Shown one piece after another: positions 42,949 to 51,163 of a stretch of DNA of 64,000 nt (position 1 is its first letter; each line of letters opens with the position of its first letter). Where the stretch lies: the NCBI RefSeq assembly GCF_000277125.1, contig NC_016946.1, positions 1,984,001 to 2,048,000 on the forward strand, given 5' to 3'. Source of the DNA: Mycobacterium intracellulare ATCC 13950 (GTDB lineage: Bacteria; Actinomycetota; Actinomycetes; Mycobacteriales; Mycobacteriaceae). Made by a program: the position numbers and the translations under genes. The notes under the pieces are model-generated. The model was given only the letters and a program-made list of their open reading frames with translations. It made no database searches and had not been told where the DNA came from.

Positions 42949-43743
42949 ATGCCTACGAAGAAGCCCGCCGGTCCCGATCCCGAAACCGGCTTGGAATTGG
43001 TCGACAACAACGTCGAGCTGCACGGCTCGTGGCAGCAACGCACGATCGAGCGGCGTCTGAGTTCTGCCAGAGCGCGTGCACTCGCGCGCAGTTCGCGGTT
43101 CCTGGCCACCGCGCTGGAATTGGTAGAGGAGTCGGGCAAGGCCGATTTCACGATCCAGACCCTCATCGACAGGTCGAATCTCAGCCTGCGAGCGTTCTAC
43201 CAACACTTCGCGGGTAAAGAAGAACTGATGTTGGCGCTCTATGAGAACGTCACGAGTCAGTTCACCGAGGACATTCGCCACGATGTCGCGGCCGCCGACG
43301 GTCCGATGGAGCAACTCGAGGCTTTCTGCCGGGGCGTTCTGTCCCGCGCGGAGTCGTCGGAAGCCGTCGGGGGCCGGGTCATGACGATCTACAACCTGAG
43401 CCTGGAGATCGAGCGGCCGGACGACTTCGCAAAGGTCTGGGAGCCGCATCTGAAGCTGCTGACGAAGATCCTCACGTCGTGTGCTCGGGCCGGATTGGTA
43501 CGCACGGATCTGACCCCCGCGCAGCTGACCACGTTGCTGAACACCACGCTGACCGCGCTCGCTCAAATCGGCGTTTTTCATCTGGGCGGCAAGGGTTCCA
43601 AGCTGACGGAGGACCAGTTGTGGGCGTGGTGCAAACAGGCCGTCACGCCGCCCGCGTCGGACGTCAAAGCCAAGCCGGCGCGCAAGGCGCCGCGTGCCGC
43701 AGCCGGCGGACGGGCCGGACGGCCGAAGAAACTAACGGGGTAG
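42949..43743 (+). CDS. TetR-family regulator with basic tail
   Basis: 264 aa, longer than the usual 190-220. Residues 1-40 form a polar N-terminal extension, the HTH lies at about 50-95 (FTIQTLIDRSNLSLRAFYQHFAGKEELM), and the last 30 residues are rich in Lys, Arg, Pro and Ala (KPARKAPRA...GRPKK), an AT-hook-like tail. It sits among catabolic genes and is a candidate for the regulator of the GAGAA-type operators. Its stop overlaps the stop of the convergent ACAD. Confidence 0.9.
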   Translation: MPTKKPAGPDPETGLELVDNNVELHGSWQQRTIERRLSSARARALARSSRFLATALELVEESGKADFTIQTLIDRSNLSLRAFYQHFAGKEELMLALYENVTSQFTEDIRHDVAAADGPMEQLEAFCRGVLSRAESSEAVGGRVMTIYNLSLEIERPDDFAKVWEPHLKLLTKILTSCARAGLVRTDLTPAQLTTLLNTTLTALAQIGVFHLGGKGSKLTEDQLWAWCKQAVTPPASDVKAKPARKAPRAAAGGRAGRPKKLTG

Positions 43744-44892
43744 GCCGAGCCCGCGCTGGGCGATGATGCTGCGCTGGATCTCGCTGGTACCCGCATAGAT
43801 CGTCGTGCCCAAGGAGAATCGCAGCGAGTGGTCAAACCGCCCGCGTTCGGGAGCGGTCGGCTCGAGGTAGCTGCGTAGACCGTCCGGGCCGACGAGTTCG
43901 AACACGTCCTGGCTGGCACGCTCGAGCGCCTCGGTGCTGAACACCTTGGACATTGACCCCTCGGCCACCGGTATGTCGCCCTGCTCGACCATCCACACGC
44001 ACCGGCGCTGCAGCAGCATCGACACCTCGGCCTCCATCGCGACGCGGGCGAGCCGGCGCCGGACGTCGGTATTGGCGATCGGCAGTGAGCCGTCGCCGGA
44101 CGCGCTGGTGGTTGCCCAATGCTCGGCATGGTGCAGCAGCCGGATCAGGTGGGGCCCCCATCCGGACGCGTGCTCGTCTTGCAGCGACAGGCTGAGCACC
44201 TGCCAGCCGCCATCGACTTCGCCGATGCGCCACTCGTCGCCGATCCGGACGTCGCTGTAGAAGGTGATGTTGGTGCGTTCCCCGGAAAGCGTCCATACGG
44301 CTTGTGCCGCAAAGCCATCAGAGTCGCCCGGCACCAGGAACATCGTCAGGCCTTTGTGTTTCGGCTTGTCCGGGTTCGTGCGCGCAAGCAGGAACACGAA
44401 GTCGGCGAGGTGACCGTTGGTGGTGAACATCTTGGAGCCGTTGATCACCCACCCGTCGCCGTCGCGCACGGCGCGGGTGGCGGCCGCCGCGACGTCCGAC
44501 CCGCATTCGGGTTCGGTGAAGCCGAGCGCAATGGTGATGTCGCCGTTGATGGCTCCGGTGAGGATGCGGTCCTTCAAGAAGGGGGTGCCGATCTCACGGA
44601 TGATCGCCGCAACCATCCTGGTTGTCTCGGAGAGGTACACCGGCGCGTCATACCGCATCAGTTCCTCTTTGACGACCTGATCGTCCCATGCGTTGCGGCT
44701 CTGTCCGCCGAACTCGACGGGCCAGGCCGGAGCGAAATAGCCCTTGTCGACGAGACTTTTGGCGAACTCGTCGTCGTGTGCGACCCCGCTGCGGTAGATG
44801 CGTTCCTCGAATTCGGGGGTCAACACGTCGTGCAAGTGGGCACGGAGTCCGTCGCGGTAGGTCTCGGTCTCCGTATCGAGCTGAAAGTGCAT
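43732..44892 (-). CDS. Acyl-CoA dehydrogenase (large subunit type)
   Basis: 386 aa ACAD with ALGFTEPECGSDVAAAATRA, GSKMFTTNGHLADFVF and the C-terminal IYAGTSEIQRSIIAQRGLG block. Here the catalytic YEGT is YAGT, a direct Glu-to-Ala replacement at the base. The divergent small ACAD at 44997 (GFGMEGD, with Glu) could be its partner. ATG 44892 lies within a perfect GTGCAT-GT-ATGCAC palindrome (44887-44900). Confidence 0.9.
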   Translation of the reverse strand: MHFQLDTETETYRDGLRAHLHDVLTPEFEERIYRSGVAHDDEFAKSLVDKGYFAPAWPVEFGGQSRNAWDDQVVKEELMRYDAPVYLSETTRMVAAIIREIGTPFLKDRILTGAINGDITIALGFTEPECGSDVAAAATRAVRDGDGWVINGSKMFTTNGHLADFVFLLARTNPDKPKHKGLTMFLVPGDSDGFAAQAVWTLSGERTNITFYSDVRIGDEWRIGEVDGGWQVLSLSLQDEHASGWGPHLIRLLHHAEHWATTSASGDGSLPIANTDVRRRLARVAMEAEVSMLLQRRCVWMVEQGDIPVAEGSMSKVFSTEALERASQDVFELVGPDGLRSYLEPTAPERGRFDHSLRFSLGTTIYAGTSEIQRSIIAQRGLGLPR

Positions 44893-44945
44893 GTATGCAC
44901 GCCAATCTGTCGTGGCACGCGGCCCAGGACGGTACGCATGGCAAT

Positions 44946-44969
44946 GTTAATCTCAATTTTGAGAGTAAC
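44946..44969. promoter_or_regulatory. 24-bp palindrome between divergent ACAD genes
   Basis: Arms GTTAATCTCAAT and TTTGAGAGTAAC are complementary except for one pair and the central bases. The core TCTCAATTTTGAGA has perfect 6-bp arms. It lies 54 bp from one start and 28 bp from the other, ideal for co-regulating both genes. It shares the TGAGA half-site with the GAGAA-type motif, but in the opposite relative orientation. Confidence 0.68.
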
Positions 44970-44996
44970 CATATCCGCACGTGACGGGGCGATAAC

Positions 44997-46016
44997 GTGG
45001 ACCTGAGCCTGACGGGCGAACAGAGACAGTTGGTGGATTCGTTCGCCGCGCTGTTTGCGCGCGAGTCGACATCCGAACGAGTCCGGGCGGCCGAGCCGTT
45101 GGGCTTCGACCTCAAGCTGTGGAAGGCCCTGCTGGAGACGGGGGCGGTGGAGATGGCGGTCGACGAGGCGGCCGGCGGATGGGGCGCGCCCGAACTGGAA
45201 CTCGCGTTGATTGCCGAACAGTTCGGACGCGCGGTCGCGTCCGCTCCCGTCATCGAAGCGCAGGTTGCCGCGCGGCTGCTGGCGGCGTCCGGCGAGGCCG
45301 GTACCGGGCTTTTGAATGAGGTCCTCGCCGGTGAGCAGCTGGTCACGTTCGCGCCCCGCACCGGTCGCGGTGGTCGGTTGGGGTTGGTGCCCGGCGGGGC
45401 GGTGGCAGACCACGTCATCGCCCTGACCCAGGGGCGGCTGCTGGTGGTGCCGATCGGCGAGAACCGCACCATAGTGGAAAACCTTGGGTCAATGCCGCTG
45501 GCGGACATCATGATTGACGATGGTCCCGTCGTCCTTGCGGACGGGCCGCAGGCGCGCGGCCTATTCGATGGCGCCCTTGACCTGTGGCTCGCGCTGACCG
45601 CCGCGGCTTTGGCGGGCGCGGCCAAGAGGGCCGTGGAGATCGGCGTCGACTACGCCCAGCAACGTCATGCGTTCGGAACCGCGATCGGCTCGTTCCAGGC
45701 GGTGTCTCACCCGCTGGCCGACAGCGCCACCGCCGCCGATGGGGCGCGGCTGCTCGGGCTCAAGGCCGCGTGCGCATTCGCCGACGAGCCGGATTGCGTT
45801 CGCGAACTGGCTGCGATGGCGTTCGCATTCGCCTATGAGACGGCGCGCGACGCCACTCGGCGCAGCCTGCACATTCAGGGCGGATACGGGTTCGGCATGG
45901 AGGGCGACATCCAGCTTTACTATCGCCGGGTTCGGGGATGGGCAATGGTTTTCGGCGAACCCGCGGTCGCATTGGACCGGGTGGCCGATGCGCGCTATGG
46001 CGCCGCCGCGGAGTGA
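44997..46016 (+). CDS. Acyl-CoA dehydrogenase, short subunit
   Basis: 339 aa ACAD with QRHAFGTAIGSFQAVSHPLAD in the FAD-binding region and C-terminal block IQGGYGFGMEGDIQLYYRR. GTG 44997 is the start. Like the other short ACADs it retains a Glu in the C-terminal block, while the divergent 43732 protein lacks the usual one; the two share a palindromic promoter and probably form a heteromeric enzyme. Its 3' end overlaps the convergent thioesterase gene by 22 nt. Confidence 0.88.
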   Translation: MDLSLTGEQRQLVDSFAALFARESTSERVRAAEPLGFDLKLWKALLETGAVEMAVDEAAGGWGAPELELALIAEQFGRAVASAPVIEAQVAARLLAASGEAGTGLLNEVLAGEQLVTFAPRTGRGGRLGLVPGGAVADHVIALTQGRLLVVPIGENRTIVENLGSMPLADIMIDDGPVVLADGPQARGLFDGALDLWLALTAAALAGAAKRAVEIGVDYAQQRHAFGTAIGSFQAVSHPLADSATAADGARLLGLKAACAFADEPDCVRELAAMAFAFAYETARDATRRSLHIQGGYGFGMEGDIQLYYRRVRGWAMVFGEPAVALDRVADARYGAAAE

Positions 46017-46450
46017 ACAGAATCGCGACGCGCAAGGATCGCGAAGCTCAGCGTCGCACGCGCCGCGAGTCGGTCGCGGCCAACGTCGAAGACGTCGACG
46101 GCAACAACGATCATCCGTTTTCCCGCGCGCACCAACGTGGCGACCGCACGCGCGGGGCCATCGACGATCGGTGCCAGGAAATGGATGGACATGTCCGCGG
46201 TTCCCGCGCCGTCGCCGTCGCCGGCATATTTGACCGCAAGGCGCCCTGCGGCGACATCGATGAGAGTGGCTACCAGCCCACCCTGCAGCGCGCCGCGAAT
46301 GTTCCTCAGGTCTCCTCGGTTGTGCAGGTCAACGACGACCGAGTCATCGGTGTCGACGACGTCGTAGAACGGCAGCTGGGCGAAAAGATGTCCCGGAACG
46401 GTGACGTCCATAGGGCGTGGCGCCGCGGGCGAGTTATTGGTCACCGGCAC
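45995..46450 (-). CDS. PaaI-like hotdog thioesterase
   Basis: 151 aa single hotdog protein with the segment IRGALQGGLVATLIDVAAG, typical of acyl-CoA thioesterases of the PaaI/4HBT type, and a central HFLAPIVDGPARA strand. It could release free acids from CoA esters that stall in the pathway. GTG 46450 (4 nt after the crotonase stop) or ATG 46411 may be the start; neither has a good ribosome site. Confidence 0.82.
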   Translation of the reverse strand: MPVTNNSPAAPRPMDVTVPGHLFAQLPFYDVVDTDDSVVVDLHNRGDLRNIRGALQGGLVATLIDVAAGRLAVKYAGDGDGAGTADMSIHFLAPIVDGPARAVATLVRAGKRMIVVAVDVFDVGRDRLAARATLSFAILARRDSVHSAAAP

Positions 46451-46454
46451 AACG

Positions 46455-47363
46455 TTAGACGCTGGACCGGACCTGATCTTTCACGGCCAAGACAACCGGG
46501 GGAGCGCTCCGCCAGTTCGGCACCCCTTGCGCCTCGCCGGCGGTGGGGAGCTTGTCCTCCCGGATCTGGGCCCAGTGCGAGTGATTCAATTGGTGCAACG
46601 CGAAACACGACTGCAGCGCGTTGTAAAAACCCATGTTGTCGACTGATTGGTTTACCGACTCTTTGATGAGCAGGGCCGCCATCGTGGGCACCTCCGCGAT
46701 GCGTCGCGCCAACTCGAGAGTGCGCTCGGCCAGTTCGTCGCGCCGGAAGATCTTGCTCACCATGCCGAGCCGGTAGGCCTCTTCGATCCCGATCGCGTCA
46801 CCGGTGAGCATGAGCTCCTTCGTGCGCCGCGGTCCGAATTCCCAGGGATGGCCGAAGTATTCCATGCCGCACATGCCCAGCCGCGTGCCTACCACATCGG
46901 CGAAGCGCACCTCTTCGCTGCCCACGATGAGGTCACAGGCCCAGATCAGCATGAGTCCCGCCGAGAACACGTCGCCGTGCACCTGGGCGATGGTGATCTT
47001 TCGTAGGTTGCGCCAGCGCAGGTTGTTTTGAAAGAAATAGTGCCATTCCTGCAGCATGGTCCGCTCCGCTCCATCGCGCGTACCGCCGTTGATGGTCACG
47101 GTGGGGTGCTGGCCGGGCCCGGGGCCGAACTCGGCACGCGCCTGCTTGGAGCCGATATCGTGGCCCGACGAAAACATCGGGCCCTCGCCGGCCAAGACGA
47201 CGACGCGGACGTTGTCATCGGATTCGGCGCGGGCAAACGCCTCGTCGAGTTCGACCAGCATGCCGCGGTTTTGGGCGTTGCGCTGGTCGGGGCGGTTCAG
47301 CGAGATCCGAACGATCATGCCGTCGTCGAAGGTCTCCCACTTCAAGAATTCGTAATCGCTCAC
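46455..47363 (-). CDS. Crotonase-fold enoyl-CoA hydratase/isomerase
   Basis: 302 aa crotonase, longer than its paralogues because of an insert of about 30 residues (around SKQARAEFGPGPGQHPTVTING) after the GHDIG oxyanion segment. The second segment is VHGDVFSAGLMLIWACD, and the active-site loop reads VVGTRLGMCGMEYFG, without the classical Glu pair. GTG 47363 follows AAGGGG. It is divergent from the DapB-like gene, with a GAGAA palindrome between them. Confidence 0.87.
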   Translation of the reverse strand: MSDYEFLKWETFDDGMIVRISLNRPDQRNAQNRGMLVELDEAFARAESDDNVRVVVLAGEGPMFSSGHDIGSKQARAEFGPGPGQHPTVTINGGTRDGAERTMLQEWHYFFQNNLRWRNLRKITIAQVHGDVFSAGLMLIWACDLIVGSEEVRFADVVGTRLGMCGMEYFGHPWEFGPRRTKELMLTGDAIGIEEAYRLGMVSKIFRRDELAERTLELARRIAEVPTMAALLIKESVNQSVDNMGFYNALQSCFALHQLNHSHWAQIREDKLPTAGEAQGVPNWRSAPPVVLAVKDQVRSSV

Positions 47364-47408
47364 CGTTCGCCCCTTCGTCCCGCATCCGGTAATGGTGTTA
47401 TCTCTATA

Positions 47409-47426
47409 TGAGAAGATATGTTCTCA
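47409..47426. promoter_or_regulatory. Operator-like inverted repeat TGAGAAGATATGTTCTCA
   Basis: Perfect 6-bp arms TGAGAA/TTCTCA around GATATG, in the 96-bp divergent region between a crotonase operon and the DapB-like gene. It is the third strong copy of the cluster motif. Confidence 0.68.
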
Positions 47427-47459
47427 CAGGTCGGCGGGCGACGACCGGAAGGGGTGCCG

Positions 47460-48572
47460 ATGGCGGACGGTCGAGGTAAGCCGCGAGTGATCCTGTGGGG
47501 TCCTGGTCAGGTCGGCATCGGCGCGTTGCGTGCCCTCATCGCCCATCCCGGCCTGGAGCTGGCCGGCGTCGTGGTGCACGCGGAAGCCAAGGACGGCAAG
47601 GACGCCGGCGACCTGTGCGGGATGCCCGCGACCGGCGTCATCGCCACGCGGGACATCGGGGCCGCACTATCGGTGGACGCCGACGTGGTGGCCTACTTCG
47701 CGTCGGGTGACTATCGCTACCACGACGCGGCGGTGGACATCGCGCGCTGCCTGCGCGCTGGCAAGCACGTGGTGTGTACCTCGTTGGTGCCCATGTGTTA
47801 TCCGCCCGCTGCCGACCAGGAAACCGTCGAACTGCTCGAGGCGGCCTGCGCGGAGGGCGGGACCAGCTTTTTCAACAGCGGTGTCGATCCGGGCTGGGCC
47901 AACGATGTGATCGCGCTGACGATGACGGGCTTCAGCAGCCGTGTCGACGGCATCACCATGCTCGAGATGCTCGATTACGGCCCGATCCGTCAACCCGACA
48001 TCATGTTCGACTTCATGGGGTTCGGGCATACCCCCGATCATCCGGCGCCGCTCTTCGACCCCGACCGCCTCGCCGCGTTGTGGGGACCCACCGTGCATCT
48101 GGTCGCGGATGGTGTTGGCCTGCCACTCGATCGCGTCGAGACGACGATCGAGAAATGGTTGGCGACAGAGCGTTACGAAGTGGCGTCGGGGTGGATCGAA
48201 CCGGGAACCATGGGAGGAATGCGATTCAAGCTCGCCGGAATGGTCGGTGGAGAGGAACGCGTTGTGCTGGAACACATCACCCGAATGGGCGACGGTGCCG
48301 CGCCGGATTGGCCGCGGCATCCATCACCGCTCGGTGGCTACCGGGTCATCGTGGACGGCCTGCCCACCTACACCGTCGACATCGAGATGCACGGCCGCGG
48401 GGACAACATGCGCGGCCTGACCTACGCGACGGTTATGCGCGAACTCAATGCCATCCCCGCGGTGATGGCCGCACCAGTTGGTTTGCTGTCCACCCTCGAT
48501 CTGCCGTTGGTCACCGGTCCCGTGCGCGGTGGAACCTGGCGGGGCGTGCTGCCCGCAAAGGCGAAGCTGTGA
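47460..48572 (+). CDS. NAD(P)-binding DapB-like oxidoreductase
   Basis: 370 aa. An N-terminal Rossmann fold (VILWGPGQVGIGALRAL) of the dihydrodipicolinate-reductase-like group is followed by a substrate domain with FFNSGVDPGWANDVIAL. Related proteins are amine/amino-acid dehydrogenase-like or act on steroid and terpene intermediates in mycobacteria, but the substrate is unclear. ATG 47460 follows GGAAGGGG. It is co-transcribed with a nitroreductase-family gene (GTGA overlap). Confidence 0.84.
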   Translation: MADGRGKPRVILWGPGQVGIGALRALIAHPGLELAGVVVHAEAKDGKDAGDLCGMPATGVIATRDIGAALSVDADVVAYFASGDYRYHDAAVDIARCLRAGKHVVCTSLVPMCYPPAADQETVELLEAACAEGGTSFFNSGVDPGWANDVIALTMTGFSSRVDGITMLEMLDYGPIRQPDIMFDFMGFGHTPDHPAPLFDPDRLAALWGPTVHLVADGVGLPLDRVETTIEKWLATERYEVASGWIEPGTMGGMRFKLAGMVGGEERVVLEHITRMGDGAAPDWPRHPSPLGGYRVIVDGLPTYTVDIEMHGRGDNMRGLTYATVMRELNAIPAVMAAPVGLLSTLDLPLVTGPVRGGTWRGVLPAKAKL

Positions 48573-49228
48573 GCGAACAACCGGTCCCGCCCGCATCGGT
48601 GGATCTATGGGAGATCATGCGGACCGCGTCGGCGGTACGGCGCTATCGCGACGAACCCGTCTCCGACGAGGCCGTCGACGCTTGTCTGCGTGCGGCGAGT
48701 TGGGCTCCGTCCGGCGGCAACCAGCAGCCGTGGAAGTTTGTGGTGCTGAGATCGAGCGCTCTGCGCGACGTGGTCACGGCGGCGGCTCACAAGACATGGG
48801 ACGTCATGACCGAGTTCTATCGGCTTTCGATGCCCGAGGACGAGGCTGACGACCCCAAGTCGCGCGTGCTGCGCGCGATGGCTGAGCACATGAGCGTCGG
48901 TGGCGCGGCGCCCGTGCTGGTGCTGTTCTGTGTCCAGCCGCAGCGGGGAACCACCGAACTACAGCAGGGAGGCTCGATCTTTCCCGCCGTCCAGAACTTC
49001 CTGCTGGCGGCGCGGGCGCAAGGCCTGGGCGCGGCGATCACCCTGTGGCACGGGTCCTGCGAGGATCAGCTGCGGTCCATGGTCGCAATCCCTGACGACT
49101 GGCTCATCGCGACTCTGCTCACGGTGGGCTGGCCCAAGGGGGGACACCACGCGGTGCGGCGCAAACCGCTTGATGAGGTGGCGTCGATCGATCGTTGGGA
49201 TCAATCCTGGAGCAAGAGGATGGCGTGA
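48569..49228 (+). CDS. Nitroreductase-family FMN oxidoreductase
   Basis: 219 aa FMN-dependent nitroreductase-fold protein with the FMN phosphate-binding start TASAVRRYRDEPV and the ASWAPSGGNQQPWKFVVL segment, and GLGAAITLWHG near the C-terminus. It could reduce enones, quinones or nitro groups with NAD(P)H. GTG 48569 overlaps the stop of the DapB-like gene, so both act in the same step or pathway branch. Confidence 0.89.
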   Translation: MSEQPVPPASVDLWEIMRTASAVRRYRDEPVSDEAVDACLRAASWAPSGGNQQPWKFVVLRSSALRDVVTAAAHKTWDVMTEFYRLSMPEDEADDPKSRVLRAMAEHMSVGGAAPVLVLFCVQPQRGTTELQQGGSIFPAVQNFLLAARAQGLGAAITLWHGSCEDQLRSMVAIPDDWLIATLLTVGWPKGGHHAVRRKPLDEVASIDRWDQSWSKRMA

Positions 49229-49613
49229 GGGACCCAGCGGTAGAAATCGCGCTGCTTCAACAGCATTCCTGTCGCCAATGTGCGGGCGGCCGCGTGGTCT
49301 GACGCGCCTCACCCGGTCGACGGGACGCGAGATGAGCCGGCCCACCTACTGCTTAGCGGGGGGTGAGTGAGCACGGCTGGCGTTACATTTGCCTGTGCTA
49401 GTGTAACTGCGTTGTCGCAACGGGCCGACGGGAAACTGATGACCGCTGAGCAAGTCATGCCTGCCGAGATCGCCGCAGGGAGCCACAACGACGTCGGCGA
49501 AGTCATGAGCACTTCGCTTACACCGCGACATTCGACATCGAAATCGTGCAGCCCGCCGCCGACGGCGTCGGTCCCATTCAGCTGAACAGCCCTGCAGCCC
49601 CGACGGAGTTCTG
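49229..49613. other. 385-bp gene-free stretch before P450
   Basis: No convincing gene on either strand. It contains the inverted repeat GTTACA-N14-TGTAAC (49382-49407) and, 2 nt later, a short hairpin CGTTG-TCG-CAACG (49410-49422). The remainder is ordinary GC-rich sequence, perhaps decayed coding DNA. It serves as the promoter region of the P450 at 49614. Confidence 0.6.
49382..49407. promoter_or_regulatory. Inverted repeat GTTACA-N14-TGTAAC
   Basis: Perfect 6-bp arms, 207 bp upstream of the P450 start. The left part, GTTACATTTGCC, recurs with one change at 34246-34257, in the SDR/ligase divergent promoter. Confidence 0.42.
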
Positions 49614-50810
49614 ATGACCGTGCCCACCGCCCCCACCGAATCCGACCTGTACTACGACCCCTACAACATCGACCTCAACATGAACCCCTATCCGGTGTTC
49701 GCCCGGATTCGGGAAGAGGCGCCCCTGTACTACAACGAACAGCACGACTTCTACGCGCTGAGCCGCTACGACGACGTCAACAAGGCGGTCATCGACCACG
49801 AGACGTTCATCTCCGGGCGCGGAGCCCTGCTCGAGATCATCAAGTCGGGCATGGAAATACCGCCGGGCACACTGATTTTCGAGGATCCGCCGATTCACAA
49901 CATTCACCGCAACCTGCTGTCGCGGGTGTTCACTCCGCGCAAGGTGCTCGCACTCGAGCCGCAGATCCGCGAGTTCACCGCGCGGTGCCTGGATCCGCTG
50001 GTCGGGTCGGGTCGGTTCGACTTCGTCAACGACCTCGGCGAGCAGATGCCCATGCGCGTCATCGGCATGCTGCTGGGGCTCCCGGAAGACCGGCAGCGGC
50101 AGATCACCGACCACGGCGAGGAGACCCTGCAGGGGAAGACCGTCGACGCGCTGGCCACCGGCGAGGTGTTCGCGGAGTTCGTCGACTGGCGCGCCGAACA
50201 CCCGTCCGACGACATCATGACCGACCTTCTCAACGCCGAGTTCGAGGATGAGACCGGCACGGTGCGCAAGCTGCGCCGTGACGAGCTGTTGATGTACCTG
50301 ACGGTTATCGCCACGGCCGGTTCCGAGACCACCACCCGCCTGATCGGCTGGGCCGGTAAGACGCTGGCCGACTACCCGGATCAGCGCCGTGATCTGGTGG
50401 AGAACCCGGGACTGATTCCTCAGGCGATCGAGGAGATTCTGCGGTGGGAACCGCCGGCGCTCCAGATCGCCCGCTACGTCACCCGCGATGTCGAGTACTA
50501 CGGCCAGACCGTGCCGGAGGGTTCGGCGATGCTGATGCTCGTCGGCGCGGCCAACCGCGACCACCGCCGGTTCCCGCCGGACGGTGACGTCTTCGACATC
50601 TACCGGGAACAGCGTTCGCACATGACCTTTGGCGCGGGCACGCATTTCTGCATGGGCAACGCGCTGGCCCGCCTGGAGGGTCGGATCGCGTTGGAGGAGA
50701 TCCTCAAGCGTTTCCCGGCGTGGGAGGTCGACTGGGCCAACGCGGTGCCCTCGGAGACCGCCGCGGTCCGCGGCTGGGCCGCCATGCCCACACTCGTTTC
50801 ACGTTCCTGA
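49614..50810 (+). CDS. Cytochrome P450
   Basis: 398 aa complete P450: I-helix IATAGSETTTRLIG, ExxR in EEILRWEPP, haem loop FGAGTHFCMGNALARLEGR. Soluble, no membrane anchor. A 3Fe-4S ferredoxin of the type that serves P450s is encoded about 2 kb downstream on the other strand (52779), and a further P450-type ferredoxin domain sits at 62196. It stands alone between gene-poor stretches, at the boundary of the catabolic cluster and the redox-stress region, so its membership in either is uncertain. Confidence 0.94.
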   Translation: MTVPTAPTESDLYYDPYNIDLNMNPYPVFARIREEAPLYYNEQHDFYALSRYDDVNKAVIDHETFISGRGALLEIIKSGMEIPPGTLIFEDPPIHNIHRNLLSRVFTPRKVLALEPQIREFTARCLDPLVGSGRFDFVNDLGEQMPMRVIGMLLGLPEDRQRQITDHGEETLQGKTVDALATGEVFAEFVDWRAEHPSDDIMTDLLNAEFEDETGTVRKLRRDELLMYLTVIATAGSETTTRLIGWAGKTLADYPDQRRDLVENPGLIPQAIEEILRWEPPALQIARYVTRDVEYYGQTVPEGSAMLMLVGAANRDHRRFPPDGDVFDIYREQRSHMTFGAGTHFCMGNALARLEGRIALEEILKRFPAWEVDWANAVPSETAAVRGWAAMPTLVSRS

Positions 50811-51163
50811 CGTCAACGCCGGGATCGAACGTCCCTTACCTGCTTGACCATTGAGGCGCTGCCGCAGAGTGTCAACGGTTAATCCACGCCGCCACCACGC
50901 CTTTGAGGCGCCGGGCATGCCGTGCGCCCCCGCGCATTCGGGGCGAGACCGCCTCGGCTCGAGCACCCGTCGGCCCATGAGCCGCAGTGGCTGACGAGGC
51001 CCGGGGACAGTCGTCGCCAAGGTGTCCTGGCCGACTACGAGGCCGTCGCTGACATCGACGCTTTGGCCCGCGGTATCGGGCCGGCGGTGGCACACCTGGT
51101 AGCGATCAGCAAGCAACGCAAGCGAACACGCGGTCGCCGGGGATCATCGCTGGTCGCCAACGT
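50811..51163. other. 353-bp stretch without a recognised gene
   Basis: Short frames exist on both strands (for example 50922-51167 on the plus strand, 81 residues ending in a basic QRKRTRGRRGSS tail), but none has a ribosome site or a recognisable family. Possibly remnants of a lost gene. No terminator hairpin with a T-run was seen. Confidence 0.45.

Noticed and set aside
44887..44900. GTGCATGTATGCAC as an operator
   Set aside because: A perfect 14-bp palindrome but it overlaps the ACAD start codon and has no second copy; the 24-bp palindrome nearby is a better candidate.
50815..50860. Possible tRNA remnant on the minus strand (GGGACGTTCGATCCC near a P450 3' end)
   Set aside because: The T-loop-like TTCGATC is present but the flanking bases do not pair as a T-stem, and no cloverleaf could be completed.
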